In this document: positions 6,119 through 14,073 of the stretch, one piece after another | Layout of the letters: each line of letters begins with the position of its first letter | How positions within the stretch are numbered: position 1 is the first letter of the stretch | Source of the DNA: a virus | Reading direction: 5' to 3' (one strand) | DNA: 22,313 nt | Virus record (IMG/VR): IMGVR_UViG_3300038557_000064 | Coordinates: 1-22,313 of that record | Notes under the pieces: generated by a model | What the model was told of the DNA's origin: nothing | The model's database searches: none | What the model saw: the letters and a program-made list of their open reading frames with translations, nothing else | Translations under genes and position numbers: made by a program

Positions 6119-6960
6119 TGGCGCTGCGCATCGTCACGGCCGACGACCGGCTCTCTGCCGCCGCGAACAAGACCACCATGGTCATCGTCGGCGAGAGCGG
6201 GTCGGGCAAGACCACGCTCGTCAAGGTACTGCCCGCCGTCGAGACAGCCTTCCTCGACCTCGAGGCCGGCATGAAGTCGGTGCAGGACTGGCGCGGCGAC
6301 AGCATCCCCGTGCGCTGCTTCGAGGACATGGTGGTTCTCACCTCCCTGATCGGCGGCCCGAACCCTGCGGCTCCGCCCACCGCCTTCTTCTCGAACGAGC
6401 ACTACGCCCATTATGCCGCACAGCATCCCGACCTCGTCGCGATGCTTGCCCGCAAGTCGATCATCTTCGTCGACAGCATCACCGATCTGACGCGCCAGGC
6501 CATGGTCTGGGCGAAGAAACAGCCCGAGGCCTTCTCCGACAAGACCGGTAAGCCGGACACCCGCGGCGCGTATGGCCTGCTCGGGCGCGAGGTCATTGGC
6601 CTGCTGAAGCACCTCCAGCACGCGCCAGGCAAGACCGTGATCCTGGTCGGCATCCTGGAGAAGCACACCGACGACTTCGGCCGCGTCACCTGGCAGCCGC
6701 AGATGGAGGGCGGCAAGGCCGGCCGCGAGCTGCCCGGCATCGTCGATCAGGTCATCACCCTCTCGCTCTTCTCCCGCGATGGCGACGGCGCGCTGGTCCA
6801 CGACCCTCAGCGCGGCACGGAACGCCGGCTGGTCTGCCAGGCAGGGAACCGCTTCGGGCTTCCGGCCAAGGACCGCTCCGGCCGCCTCGATGAGACCGAG
6901 CCGCCGGATCTGCTCGCGCTGCTCCGCAAGATCAACGCGCCCGCCCCATCCCCCGCCTGA
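6118..6960 (+). CDS. Phage RecA-like P-loop ATPase (AAA_24/Sak4-like)
   Basis: 280 aa, ATG 6118 in a one-base overlap with the preceding stop. Walker A is GESGSGKTT (residues 25-33, Lys31) and Walker B is IIFVDSITDLT with Asp119. The fold order matches phage nucleotide-binding proteins of the AAA_24 type, some of which (Sak4) act as single-strand annealing proteins in phage recombination. EKHTDDFGRVTWQPQMEG followed by GRELPGIVDQVITL is typical. It is followed by an ssDNA-binding-like gene, a pairing well known for this family. I infer a role in recombination or replication on cytoplasmic phage DNA; strand-annealing activity itself is not shown by sequence. Confidence 0.85.
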   Translation: MALRIVTADDRLSAAANKTTMVIVGESGSGKTTLVKVLPAVETAFLDLEAGMKSVQDWRGDSIPVRCFEDMVVLTSLIGGPNPAAPPTAFFSNEHYAHYAAQHPDLVAMLARKSIIFVDSITDLTRQAMVWAKKQPEAFSDKTGKPDTRGAYGLLGREVIGLLKHLQHAPGKTVILVGILEKHTDDFGRVTWQPQMEGGKAGRELPGIVDQVITLSLFSRDGDGALVHDPQRGTERRLVCQAGNRFGLPAKDRSGRLDETEPPDLLALLRKINAPAPSPA

Positions 6961-6986
6961 CCAGAACCCGAGAGGCACACCGATCG

Positions 6987-7712
6987 ATGTACGACATGAA
7001 CGACGCCGAACTGCCGCGTGGCTCCGACCTCATCCCGGACGGCACCTTTGCCAAGGTGACCATGGTGATCCGCCCCGGCGGGGTGGACGGTCAAGGCGAG
7101 GCGGACCGCGGCCTCCTGAAGGCATCCCGCGGCGGCGGCGACACCGCCATGGTCGACGGCGAATTCACGGTCGCTGCGGGCCCGCACATCCGCCGCAAGT
7201 TCTGGCAGACCTTCACGGTGGTCGGCGGCAAGGTCGACGAGCACGGCGTGTCCATCGCCTGGAAGATCTCGAAGGGGACCTTCCGCGCCATGATCGACAG
7301 CGCGCTGGGTCTCGACCCGCAGGATATGAGCGAGGCCGCAAAGGCCAAGCGGGTCCTTCGCGGATTGTCCGACCTGTCGGGCATCACCTTCGCCGCCAAG
7401 ATCCGGGTCGAGCCGGCGAATGACCCGCGCTACAGCGACAGCAACCGCCTCGACCGCGTGGTGCTGCCGGGCGAGCCCGAATATGCGCGCATCATGGCGG
7501 GCGAGCCCGTGCAGGCTTCGCCCAGCGGCCAGCGCGCCGCGAAGCCTGCCGCTGCTCCCGCGCCCGCTGCGCCGGCCTGGGCCAGCACGGTAGCGCCGCA
7601 GGCCGCCGCACCAGCGTCGCCCTCCTGGGCAGCACCGGCCGCGGCGCCGGCCGCCCCACCCCCGCGTTCGGCACCCCCTGCGGCAGGCGGCCCGGCCTGG
7701 CTGAACGGGTGA
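6987..7712 (+). CDS. Putative ssDNA-binding protein (DUF669-like position and shape)
   Basis: 241 aa. After DLIPDGTFAKVTMVIRPGG the protein has an OB-like beta-rich core (GEFTVAAGPHIRRKFWQTFT, GVSIAWKISKGTFRAMIDSA, GLSDLSGITFAAKIRVEPAN). It ends in a long Ala/Pro-rich linker (residues about 175-235) and a short tip, GGPAWLNG. A disordered linker with a conserved tip is typical of SSB-like proteins that recruit partners, although this tip is not the usual acidic one. The neighbouring RecA-like ATPase supports the assignment, since Sak4-type ATPases commonly sit beside an SSB-like gene. Family membership is inference. Confidence 0.72.
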   Translation: MYDMNDAELPRGSDLIPDGTFAKVTMVIRPGGVDGQGEADRGLLKASRGGGDTAMVDGEFTVAAGPHIRRKFWQTFTVVGGKVDEHGVSIAWKISKGTFRAMIDSALGLDPQDMSEAAKAKRVLRGLSDLSGITFAAKIRVEPANDPRYSDSNRLDRVVLPGEPEYARIMAGEPVQASPSGQRAAKPAAAPAPAAPAWASTVAPQAAAPASPSWAAPAAAPAAPPPRSAPPAAGGPAWLNG

Positions 7713-7719
7713 TGCGCCG

Positions 7720-8175
7720 ATGGTCCGTCGCCGCTGGACGCGGCCGGCGCAGCCGCGTGCTGCGGCCAAGTCCCTGCCACCGCCGCGCGGCTGCTCGCCC
7801 GATGATCAGGTCCGTCGCCTCACATGCGCGCTCTGCAGCCGGGAGGCAAAGGGCTTCGGCTACATCCACGAGATGCGGTTGGGCGAGTTTCCGCACCACC
7901 GCTTCTGCTCGATGCGGTGCTGCGACGCGGGCGGGGCGATGGCCCGCAGGTCCAACGGCGTGATCGACAAAACGCAGATGGAGGAGCGCGCGGTGAAGGA
8001 CGCGCGCCGGCCGCTCGCCGAGGTGTTGGTGGAGCTGAACCTCATGGCGCCGTTCCACGACCGCAGTGCCACGGAGATCGACCGCATCATCGAGGCCCGC
8101 GTCGACGGCTTCCAGGCATCCATGCAGCGCCAGTCCGCCGAGCGGGATCCGCTCGACGACCTGATCCCATTTTAG
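7720..8175 (+). CDS. Zinc-motif phage protein (DUF6511-like)
   Basis: 151 aa. A treble-clef-like zinc site is visible: CALC (Cys36, Cys39), then REAKGFGYIHEMRLGEFPHH and FCSMRC (Cys63, Cys67). The second half (VIDKTQMEERAVKDARRPLA, EVLVELNLMAPFHDRSATEI) is helical and ends in a D/L-rich tail, DPLDDLIPF. I associate this layout with the DUF6511 group of phage proteins, from memory. It could bind DNA or bridge replication proteins; no catalytic residues are apparent. It is sandwiched between the SSB-like and nuclease genes. Confidence 0.72.
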   Translation: MVRRRWTRPAQPRAAAKSLPPPRGCSPDDQVRRLTCALCSREAKGFGYIHEMRLGEFPHHRFCSMRCCDAGGAMARRSNGVIDKTQMEERAVKDARRPLAEVLVELNLMAPFHDRSATEIDRIIEARVDGFQASMQRQSAERDPLDDLIPF

Positions 8176-8184
8176 GGGGTGGCC

Positions 8185-8958
8185 GTGATCCTCGACCTCA
8201 ACCACCAATCCGGCCTGGTCTATGGACGCGCCGCGCACGGCGTGGCCGACACCACGGCGCGCATCAACGCGCATGTCGATGCCGCGCTGGTGGCCCGCAA
8301 CCAGCAGCAGCGCCCACGCGACTATCTTGGCGGCAGCCGCATCGGCGAGGCCTGCGCCCGCAAGCTGGTTTACGAGGTGGTCCATACGCCGAAGGATGCG
8401 GGCCGCGATTTCGACGGCGGCATCCTGCGCATCTTCGATGCGGGGCACCAGTTCGAGACACTGTCCATCCGCTGGCTCCGCCAGGCGGGCTTTGATCTGC
8501 GCGATCGCGGTGCCGATGGCGAGCAATTCGGCTTTGCCACCGCGGGCGGAAAGCTGCGTGGCCATGCGGATGGCGTCATCGTGGCCAGCCCCGATGTCGG
8601 CATCCGCTGGCCTTCCCTGTGGGAGCACAAGGCACTCGGTCAGAAGTCATGGACCGACTTGGTCAAACACGGCCTGCGCCAGTCCAAGCCGATCTACTTC
8701 GCCCAGGTGCAGCTCTACATGGCCTACCTCGAGCTCGAGGTGGCGCTCCTCACGGCGCTGAACCGCGACACGCTCGCCCTGCACCACGAGGCGGTGCCCT
8801 TCGACGCAGCAGAGGCGCAGCGCCTGTCCGACCGCGCCGTCGACATTCTGCGCGCGGCTGAGTCCGGCGAATTGCCGCCGCGCATCGCAGCGCATGCCGA
8901 CTTCTACCTCTGCCGCTTTTGCGCCTACGCGGCACGCTGCTGGGAGAATGCCCAATGA
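8185..8958 (+). CDS. PD-(D/E)XK nuclease of the Cas4/RecB type with an iron-sulfur cysteine set
   Basis: 257 aa. I chose GTG 8185 because AGGGGG (8174-8179) lies five bases upstream; GTG 8179 adds two residues. The nuclease motifs are GHADGVI (Asp129), LWEHKAL (Glu147, Lys149) and QVQLYM, the order expected for RecB/Cas4-type exonucleases. Four cysteines (Cys57 in GEACARK and Cys243, Cys246, Cys252 in LCRFCAYAARCW) match the 4Fe-4S signature of Cas4/AddB-type enzymes. It lies among recombination genes and is not near a CRISPR array, so it is a phage recombination exonuclease, probably generating single strands for the annealing ATPase. Its stop overlaps the next start (ATGA). Confidence 0.88.
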   Translation: MILDLNHQSGLVYGRAAHGVADTTARINAHVDAALVARNQQQRPRDYLGGSRIGEACARKLVYEVVHTPKDAGRDFDGGILRIFDAGHQFETLSIRWLRQAGFDLRDRGADGEQFGFATAGGKLRGHADGVIVASPDVGIRWPSLWEHKALGQKSWTDLVKHGLRQSKPIYFAQVQLYMAYLELEVALLTALNRDTLALHHEAVPFDAAEAQRLSDRAVDILRAAESGELPPRIAAHADFYLCRFCAYAARCWENAQ

Positions 8959-9731
8959 CGCCTGCCACCTCCTCGCGCATGACGCCCCTTGCCTTCAGCT
9001 TGAAGCGTCATGTCCTTCGTCATGCACATCGCTTTTGGTGTGAGATCGATGCCAAGGCGGTCGCTACCGCCCCGATTTACATCTTTCCAGATAGTCGCCG
9101 CTTCGACTCGGACGATGTTGAGCGGCTCGCCACCAGCAACCTGGGCGGCACGCTCAAGCTGCCGCACCCGCACTGCATCTTTGAACTTCAGGATCCTGAG
9201 GAGCCGGAGGCATGTCTCGCCTCCTATGCACGTGCCACCGAGGCAGGCGTCGATAGCTTCCTGTTCCGCTTTCTCCCAGAGCGGAATTGCTGGAGCGACC
9301 TGATGGCCGCAGTGGAATTCCTGCCCAACGGTGTGGCCGAAGTCATGGGCCACCCGAAGGAGCAGGACCCGAACCACTACGCGCCGACCTTTGAGGCAGC
9401 GACCTCCATGGTCTGGCGCGCGCTCGGACTACTCTCCATCCCCACACCGCTGGCCGAACATCAACTCTCGCCACTGCGTCGACGATCCTTTGCGAAGGAG
9501 GGCGTGCGCGGATGGAACTATCGTGTCGCTGACATCCAGCCACACATCATCGCATCCGCGCTGGCTGAGCGCAGCGGCTCACATGCCTCACCCCGCTGGC
9601 ACATTCGTCGCGGCCACTGGCGTGCGCTCGCTGATGGTCGCCGCGTCTTCGTCCGCGAGTGCGAGGTCGGCGATATCGCGCGTGGTGGCGTGATCAAGGA
9701 TTACCAGGTGAATGGCGGGGATCTGCCATGA
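8955..9731 (+). CDS. Hypothetical phage protein, 258 aa
   Basis: ATG 8955 overlaps the nuclease stop (ATGA). The first ~200 residues (LKRHVLRHAHRFWCEIDAKA, LPHPHCIFELQDPEEPEACL, GVDSFLFRFLPERNCWSDLM) show no domain I recognise. The C-terminus (PRWHIRRGHWRALADGRRVF, RECEVGDIARGGVIKDYQV) is a segment often seen at the end of phage and plasmid hypothetical proteins: paired His/Arg, then a short beta unit. It overlaps the helicase start by four bases, so it is coupled to the replication genes. A role in replication or host takeover is inference from position. Confidence 0.78.
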   Translation: MTPATSSRMTPLAFSLKRHVLRHAHRFWCEIDAKAVATAPIYIFPDSRRFDSDDVERLATSNLGGTLKLPHPHCIFELQDPEEPEACLASYARATEAGVDSFLFRFLPERNCWSDLMAAVEFLPNGVAEVMGHPKEQDPNHYAPTFEAATSMVWRALGLLSIPTPLAEHQLSPLRRRSFAKEGVRGWNYRVADIQPHIIASALAERSGSHASPRWHIRRGHWRALADGRRVFVRECEVGDIARGGVIKDYQVNGGDLP

Positions 9732-11020
9732 GCTTCACCCCATCTCCCCAACAAGCGGACGCCATCCGCGCCATCGTGGATTGGTTCCAGAACCGCACGC
9801 ACCAGCAGCAGGTGTTCCGGCTGTTCGGCTATGCCGGCAGCGGCAAGAGCACCGTCATCACCTACGCCATTCAGGCGATCGGCATCGACGTGGCAGCCGG
9901 CAATGACGAGGAGGATGCGGCGCGCCGTCGCATCCTCTTCGCGGCTTTCACCGGCAAGGCGGCGCTGGTGATGACCCGCAAGGGCACGCCTGCATCCACC
10001 ATCCACTCCCTCATCTATCGCGTCTCGGAGGCGACGCCCGAAGAAATCGACCGCGTCGAGCGCGAGCTCCTCGACCTGCAGCGTGGCCTCGGACGCATGG
10101 CACCCGCCGAACGCGCCTTTGCCGAGATGCAGATCAGCAAGCTGCAGCTGCGCCTCGCAGATATCCACAAGCCCACCTTCCTGCTGAACGAGCAATCGCT
10201 GGTGCGCGATGCCGACCTTGTCGTGTTGGACGAGGTGTCGATGGTCGGGCCCGAGATGGCCGCCGATCTGCTGGCCTTCGGCAAGCCCATCCTGGTGCTG
10301 GGCGATCCCGGCCAGCTGCCACCCATCAAGGGCACCGGCGCCTTCACCGAGGCAAAGCCGGACATCATGCTCACCGAGATCCACCGGCAGGCCGGCGAGA
10401 GCGCCATCATCCGCCTCGCCACTATGGCGCGGCAGGGCATCGACATTCCGTCCGGCGAGCATGACGCGCATGTCTGGAAGCTGCCACGCAATGCGGTCAG
10501 GCCCGAGCAGATGCTGCGCGGCGGCCAGGTCATCTGCGGCCGCAACGACACGCGGCGCTGGCTCAACAGCCAGATCAAGCAGGCCGCTGGCTTTCCGGCA
10601 CCCTATCCCGCGGGTCAGGACGAGAAACTCATCTGCCTCAAGAACCGCCACGACCTGAGCCTGGTCAATGGCATGTTCCTGTCGCTGGCGGAGATCCGGC
10701 ACGAGAGCGAGCTGGCCTTCTCGGCCACCATCACCACCGAGGATGGCGTCGCCATTTCCGGCCGGCACCGGTTCTACAAGGGCCACTACGACGACCACGT
10801 CCGCTACGACCGGGACCGTCTGACCCGCGACTACCGCGAGATGCGTGGGCTGATCGAGAGCAGCTGGGGCTATGCCATCACCTGCCACAAGGCCCAGGGC
10901 AGCCAGTGGGAGAATGTCGTCGTCTACGATGACGGGCTGAGCCGCACGGCGGAGGACCGCAACCGCTGGCTCTACACCGCCATCACGCGCGCGGAACGCG
11001 GGCTGGTGATCCTTGATTGA
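9728..11020 (+). CDS. RecD/Pif1-like superfamily 1 DNA helicase
   Basis: 430 aa from ATG 9728 (ATGA overlap). Walker A is GYAGSGKST (Lys40), Walker B LVVLDEVSM (Asp168, Glu169), and motif III GDPGQLPPI. The C-terminal HKAQGSQWENVVVYDD (His387, Lys388) and RWLYTAITRAERGLVIL carry motifs V/VI. AFTGKAALVMTRKG is the RecD/Pif1-specific Ia region, and the order fits a 5'-3' SF1B helicase. Phage RecD-like helicases (Dda in T4) assist replication restart. It lies next to the primase-helicase gene, whose TTG start overlaps its last eight bases. Confidence 0.93.
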   Translation: MSFTPSPQQADAIRAIVDWFQNRTHQQQVFRLFGYAGSGKSTVITYAIQAIGIDVAAGNDEEDAARRRILFAAFTGKAALVMTRKGTPASTIHSLIYRVSEATPEEIDRVERELLDLQRGLGRMAPAERAFAEMQISKLQLRLADIHKPTFLLNEQSLVRDADLVVLDEVSMVGPEMAADLLAFGKPILVLGDPGQLPPIKGTGAFTEAKPDIMLTEIHRQAGESAIIRLATMARQGIDIPSGEHDAHVWKLPRNAVRPEQMLRGGQVICGRNDTRRWLNSQIKQAAGFPAPYPAGQDEKLICLKNRHDLSLVNGMFLSLAEIRHESELAFSATITTEDGVAISGRHRFYKGHYDDHVRYDRDRLTRDYREMRGLIESSWGYAITCHKAQGSQWENVVVYDDGLSRTAEDRNRWLYTAITRAERGLVILD

Positions 11021-13946
11021 CCTGAACGACGCGGCGCCGCCGGCACCTTCCGTCCGCTACGACCTGGACGCCATCGGCGCCCGCCTGCGCGACACGGCCC
11101 CTGCCTGGGTGCCAGGGTTGTTCCCCAATGGTCGCCGCCAGGGCGATGAATGGCGTCTCGCCAACATCCAGGGTGCGCCGCCACGCCAGTCCGGATCCTG
11201 CGTGATCATGCTGGCCGGCGACCATGCCGGCGACTGGCACGATTTCGACGGTGCCCAGGGCGGCGGGCCGTTCAGCACGCTGGAGCATGGCACCGGCCTC
11301 TCGGGGCGGCTGCTGTTTGCCGAGGCTGCGGCGCGTGTCGGTTGGACGGGCGATGCACCCGGCAGGCAGGAACCGCCACCGGCGCGCAAGCCCGAGCGCG
11401 ACATGACGCATGAAATCGGCTTTGTGCGGGAGCACGCGGTGCCGATCTCCGGCACGCCCGCCGAGCACTACCTCCAGGGCCGCGGGCTGGCCGTGCCGCT
11501 CGGCGCCGATCTGCTGTTCCATCCCGACCTGACGAACTTCGAGACCAAGACCGGCTATCTGGCGATGGTCGGCTTGGTGCGCGATGTGGCCGGCGAGGTG
11601 ATCGCGCTGCATCGCACCTATCTCCAGCAGGATGGCGAGGCGGTCCGCAAGGCCGATGTCCCCAAGCCACGCATGATGCTGGGCAAGGTGGGCGGCGGCG
11701 CTGTGCGGCTGGCGCCGATCGGTGCGCACGGCGTGCTCGGGCTCTGCGAGGGTATCGAGACTGGCCTGGCCGTCATGGCGGCCTGCCCAGGGCTGCCGAT
11801 CTGGGCCACGCTCTCCACATCCGGCCTGGAGCAGGTGCAGCTGCCACCCGAGGCGCAGCGTGTCGTGATCCTGGCCGATCATGACACCTCCGGTGCCGGC
11901 ATGCGCGCCGCGGACGCTGTGGCGGGCCGCCTTCGCCGCAACGGCACCGTCGCCGCAATCGCCAGGCCGCCGCAGCAGGGCGACGACTTCAACGACATGC
12001 TCGTCCGGGATGGTCCCGAGGCAATCGCCGCCCTGGTGGATGCCACCCTGCGCGCTGCCGTCACGCCCTCATCCCCCGCGGAGGACGAGACCGGCCGCCA
12101 CCTGCCGCTGGGCTTCCTGGAGCCGGCAACTGCATTGCCAGTGCTCCGCGCCGATGAAGGCAATCTCCGCCGCGCCACCGATCGGGCCTGGAGCGCCATC
12201 CTGGCCTCCAACCGCACGCCCTGGCTGTTCCGGCTCGGCGGCTTGCCCAGCTGGGTCACGCCCGACGATGAGGGGCGGCCCGTCGCCGCCACCGTCTCGG
12301 AGGAGCGGCTCCGCCACATGCTGGCCAAGCTGGCGGATTGGCGGAAGGTCAACGCCAAGGGCGAAGCCATCCCCGCGCCGCCGCCCACCGGCGTGGTGAA
12401 GTCGCTGCTGGCCACCCCGGATCCCGGACTGCCCATCCTCGCCGGCATCGTCACCACGCCGGTCTTTGGGCGCGGCGGCGTGCTGCTCACCGAACCGGGC
12501 TACCACCCCGACGCCCGCCTGCTCTATCGCCCGACCACGGGCTTTCGCCTGCCACCTGTCCCGGACCGCCCCACGCCCCAGGACATCGCCGCCGCGCGTT
12601 CCCTGCTGCTGGACGACCTGCTGGGCGACTTCCCCTTCACCAGCACCGCCGAACGCGCTCACGCCCTGGCCTTGCTGCTGCTGAGCTTCCTTCGCGCCAT
12701 GATCGATGGCCCGACGCCGCTGCATCTGATCGAGAAGCCCACCCCCGGCACCGGCGCCACGCTCATGGTGGACGTCATCGCCACCGTGCTGACCGGCGTC
12801 GGCGCATCCGTCATGACCGAAGGGCGCGACGATGAGGAATGGCGCAAGCGGATCACCGCCAAGCTGCGGCAGATCCCCTCGCTGATCCTGATCGACAATC
12901 TGCGCGAGCAGCTGGACAGCTCGGCCCTCGCGGCAGCGCTGACGGCCCCCTTCTGGGAGGACCGCATTCTCGGGCAATCCGAGATGACGCGGCTGCCCAT
13001 CCGCTGCGCCTGGGTCGCCACCGGCAACAATCCCACCTTCTCGAACGAGATGGCACGGCGCCTGATCCGCATCCGGCTCGACGCGCACACCGACCAGCCT
13101 TGGCGCCGCGACAGCTTTCGCCATCCCGACCTGATGGTGTGGGTGCGCGCCAATCGCGGCCGGCTGGTGGCGGCCTGCCTCACCCTCTGCCAGGCCTGGA
13201 TCGCGGCAGGCCGGCCACGCGGCCAGCGCAGCATCGGCAGCTACGAGATCTGGGCGCAGACGCTGGGCGGCGTGCTCGAGGTGGGCGGTATCGAGGGCTT
13301 CCTGGGCAACCTCGACGAGATGATGGCCGCGTCCGACAGCGAGGGCGGTGCCTGGCGGGCTTTCGTGCAGACCTGGTGGGATCGCTTCGGCACAGCAGAG
13401 GTCAGCGCCAGCGATCTCTTCGGGCACGCCAAGATCGCCGACCCACCATTGCCACTAGGCGGCAAGGATGAAAACGCCCAGCGCATCCGCTTCGGGTTGG
13501 CGCTTCGGAAGCTTCGCGATCGCGCGTTCCGCATCAGCGACAGGATGGTGCACGTCCGGCCAGCGACGGCGCTGCACAACGCGCAGCGGTGGCGTCTCAC
13601 GCCGTCTCCGAAATGCGACACCGGAAATCCCTCCCAACCCTCCCCGATCACGCCGGCGGGTGGGAGGGTTGTGGGAGGGATGGGAGGGTTTGAAACCAAC
13701 CCTAGTAGCGAAACGATCCAGGTAGATCCTGGCTCGGGGGAGGGTTGGGAGGGATGGGAGGGATTCTCTACCCCCCACACATGCGCACGCGCGCACACGC
13801 ACATGAATGGCGCAGGGGCCGGAATTCCCTCCCAACCCTCCCATCCCTCCCCAAACCCTGATTTGACCTGGGTTTCCGGAGGGGAGGGTTCAAAACCAAC
13901 CCTACCAACCCTCCCCGAGCCCTCGTGGCTGGATGGCGTGCCGTGA
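11013..13946 (+). CDS. Toprim primase fused to an AAA+-like helicase domain
   Basis: 977 aa from TTG 11013, the only in-frame start available after a TGA at 11007-11009. Residues ~20-110 are a primase-like zinc-domain relic lacking the cysteines (GDWHDFDGAQGGGPFSTLEH). Residues ~150-330 hold a Toprim domain: LCEGIETGLAVM (Glu246) and VILADHDTSGAG (Asp289, Asp291). From ~350 a D5-like AAA+ domain follows: an atypical P-loop TPGTGATL (577-584) with Ala582 where Lys is expected, Walker B LILIDN (Asp628) and sensor ATGNN (669-673) with two arginines behind. Residues ~870-977 are low-complexity and derive from G/C-tract DNA. Primase-helicase genes of this type make primers and unwind phage DNA. 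The degenerate P-loop raises doubt about ATP hydrolysis. Confidence 0.88.
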   Translation: MIDLNDAAPPAPSVRYDLDAIGARLRDTAPAWVPGLFPNGRRQGDEWRLANIQGAPPRQSGSCVIMLAGDHAGDWHDFDGAQGGGPFSTLEHGTGLSGRLLFAEAAARVGWTGDAPGRQEPPPARKPERDMTHEIGFVREHAVPISGTPAEHYLQGRGLAVPLGADLLFHPDLTNFETKTGYLAMVGLVRDVAGEVIALHRTYLQQDGEAVRKADVPKPRMMLGKVGGGAVRLAPIGAHGVLGLCEGIETGLAVMAACPGLPIWATLSTSGLEQVQLPPEAQRVVILADHDTSGAGMRAADAVAGRLRRNGTVAAIARPPQQGDDFNDMLVRDGPEAIAALVDATLRAAVTPSSPAEDETGRHLPLGFLEPATALPVLRADEGNLRRATDRAWSAILASNRTPWLFRLGGLPSWVTPDDEGRPVAATVSEERLRHMLAKLADWRKVNAKGEAIPAPPPTGVVKSLLATPDPGLPILAGIVTTPVFGRGGVLLTEPGYHPDARLLYRPTTGFRLPPVPDRPTPQDIAAARSLLLDDLLGDFPFTSTAERAHALALLLLSFLRAMIDGPTPLHLIEKPTPGTGATLMVDVIATVLTGVGASVMTEGRDDEEWRKRITAKLRQIPSLILIDNLREQLDSSALAAALTAPFWEDRILGQSEMTRLPIRCAWVATGNNPTFSNEMARRLIRIRLDAHTDQPWRRDSFRHPDLMVWVRANRGRLVAACLTLCQAWIAAGRPRGQRSIGSYEIWAQTLGGVLEVGGIEGFLGNLDEMMAASDSEGGAWRAFVQTWWDRFGTAEVSASDLFGHAKIADPPLPLGGKDENAQRIRFGLALRKLRDRAFRISDRMVHVRPATALHNAQRWRLTPSPKCDTGNPSQPSPITPAGGRVVGGMGGFETNPSSETIQVDPGSGEGWEGWEGFSTPHTCARAHTHMNGAGAGIPSQPSHPSPNPDLTWVSGGEGSKPTLPTLPEPSWLDGVP
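13629..13645 (+). repeat. C-tract block A (part of the G/C-tract array)
   Basis: CCCTCCCAACCCTCCCC. It is the exact reverse complement of the first 17 bases of block C (13737-13753) and shares 16 of 17 bases directly with the start of block D. Confidence 0.9.
13658..13690 (+). repeat. G-tract block B with seven G3 runs
   Basis: Seven runs of GGG (13658, 13662, 13666, 13673, 13677, 13682, 13686) with loops of one to four bases fulfil the standard intramolecular G-quadruplex rule. The 16-bp GGGAGGGATGGGAGGG at 13673-13688 recurs exactly in block C at 13747-13762. B continues directly into GTTTGAAACCAACCCTA, which recurs with two changes after block E (13882 on). Confidence 0.9.
13737..13852. 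repeat. 26-bp imperfect inverted repeat (blocks C and D) enclosing a Z-DNA-type tract
   Basis: Block C (13737-13762, G-rich) and the reverse complement of block D (13827-13852, C-rich) match at 24 of 26 positions, the two differences being single A/T swaps. The 64-base interval contains CACACATGCGCACGCGCGCA and its continuation, a strictly alternating pyrimidine/purine run from 13776 to 13805. C alone has six G3+ runs and D six C3+ runs, so either strand could fold into a G-quadruplex or i-motif. All of it is inside the primase reading frame. Confidence 0.9.
13776..13805. other. 30-nt alternating pyrimidine/purine tract (Z-DNA-prone)
   Basis: Every base from c13776 to g13805 alternates pyrimidine and purine, including CGCGCGC. 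This is the sequence class most prone to adopt left-handed DNA under negative supercoiling. It sits in the loop of the C/D inverted repeat. Confidence 0.75.
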
Positions 13947-14073
13947 TGCGCCGTCCGCACAGCACCGGCCCGCCCAGGCCGCGATCGACTGAAAGCCGGG
14001 CAGCGACGGCGAGCTCCGCCAAGAACCGCGCCGTCGCCGCCCTCACCAGGATCATCCCCTTTCGGAGACCATC

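Noticed and set aside
8185-8958. Cas4-like nuclease as evidence for a CRISPR system
   Set aside because: No repeats, no cas1/cas2; neighbours are phage recombination genes.
13241-13960. Long minus-strand open frame across the primase 3' end (EGWEGWEG repeats)
   Set aside because: Shadow of the primase gene; the repeats are a by-product of the inverted G/C tracts, and no start signal or family match is apparent.
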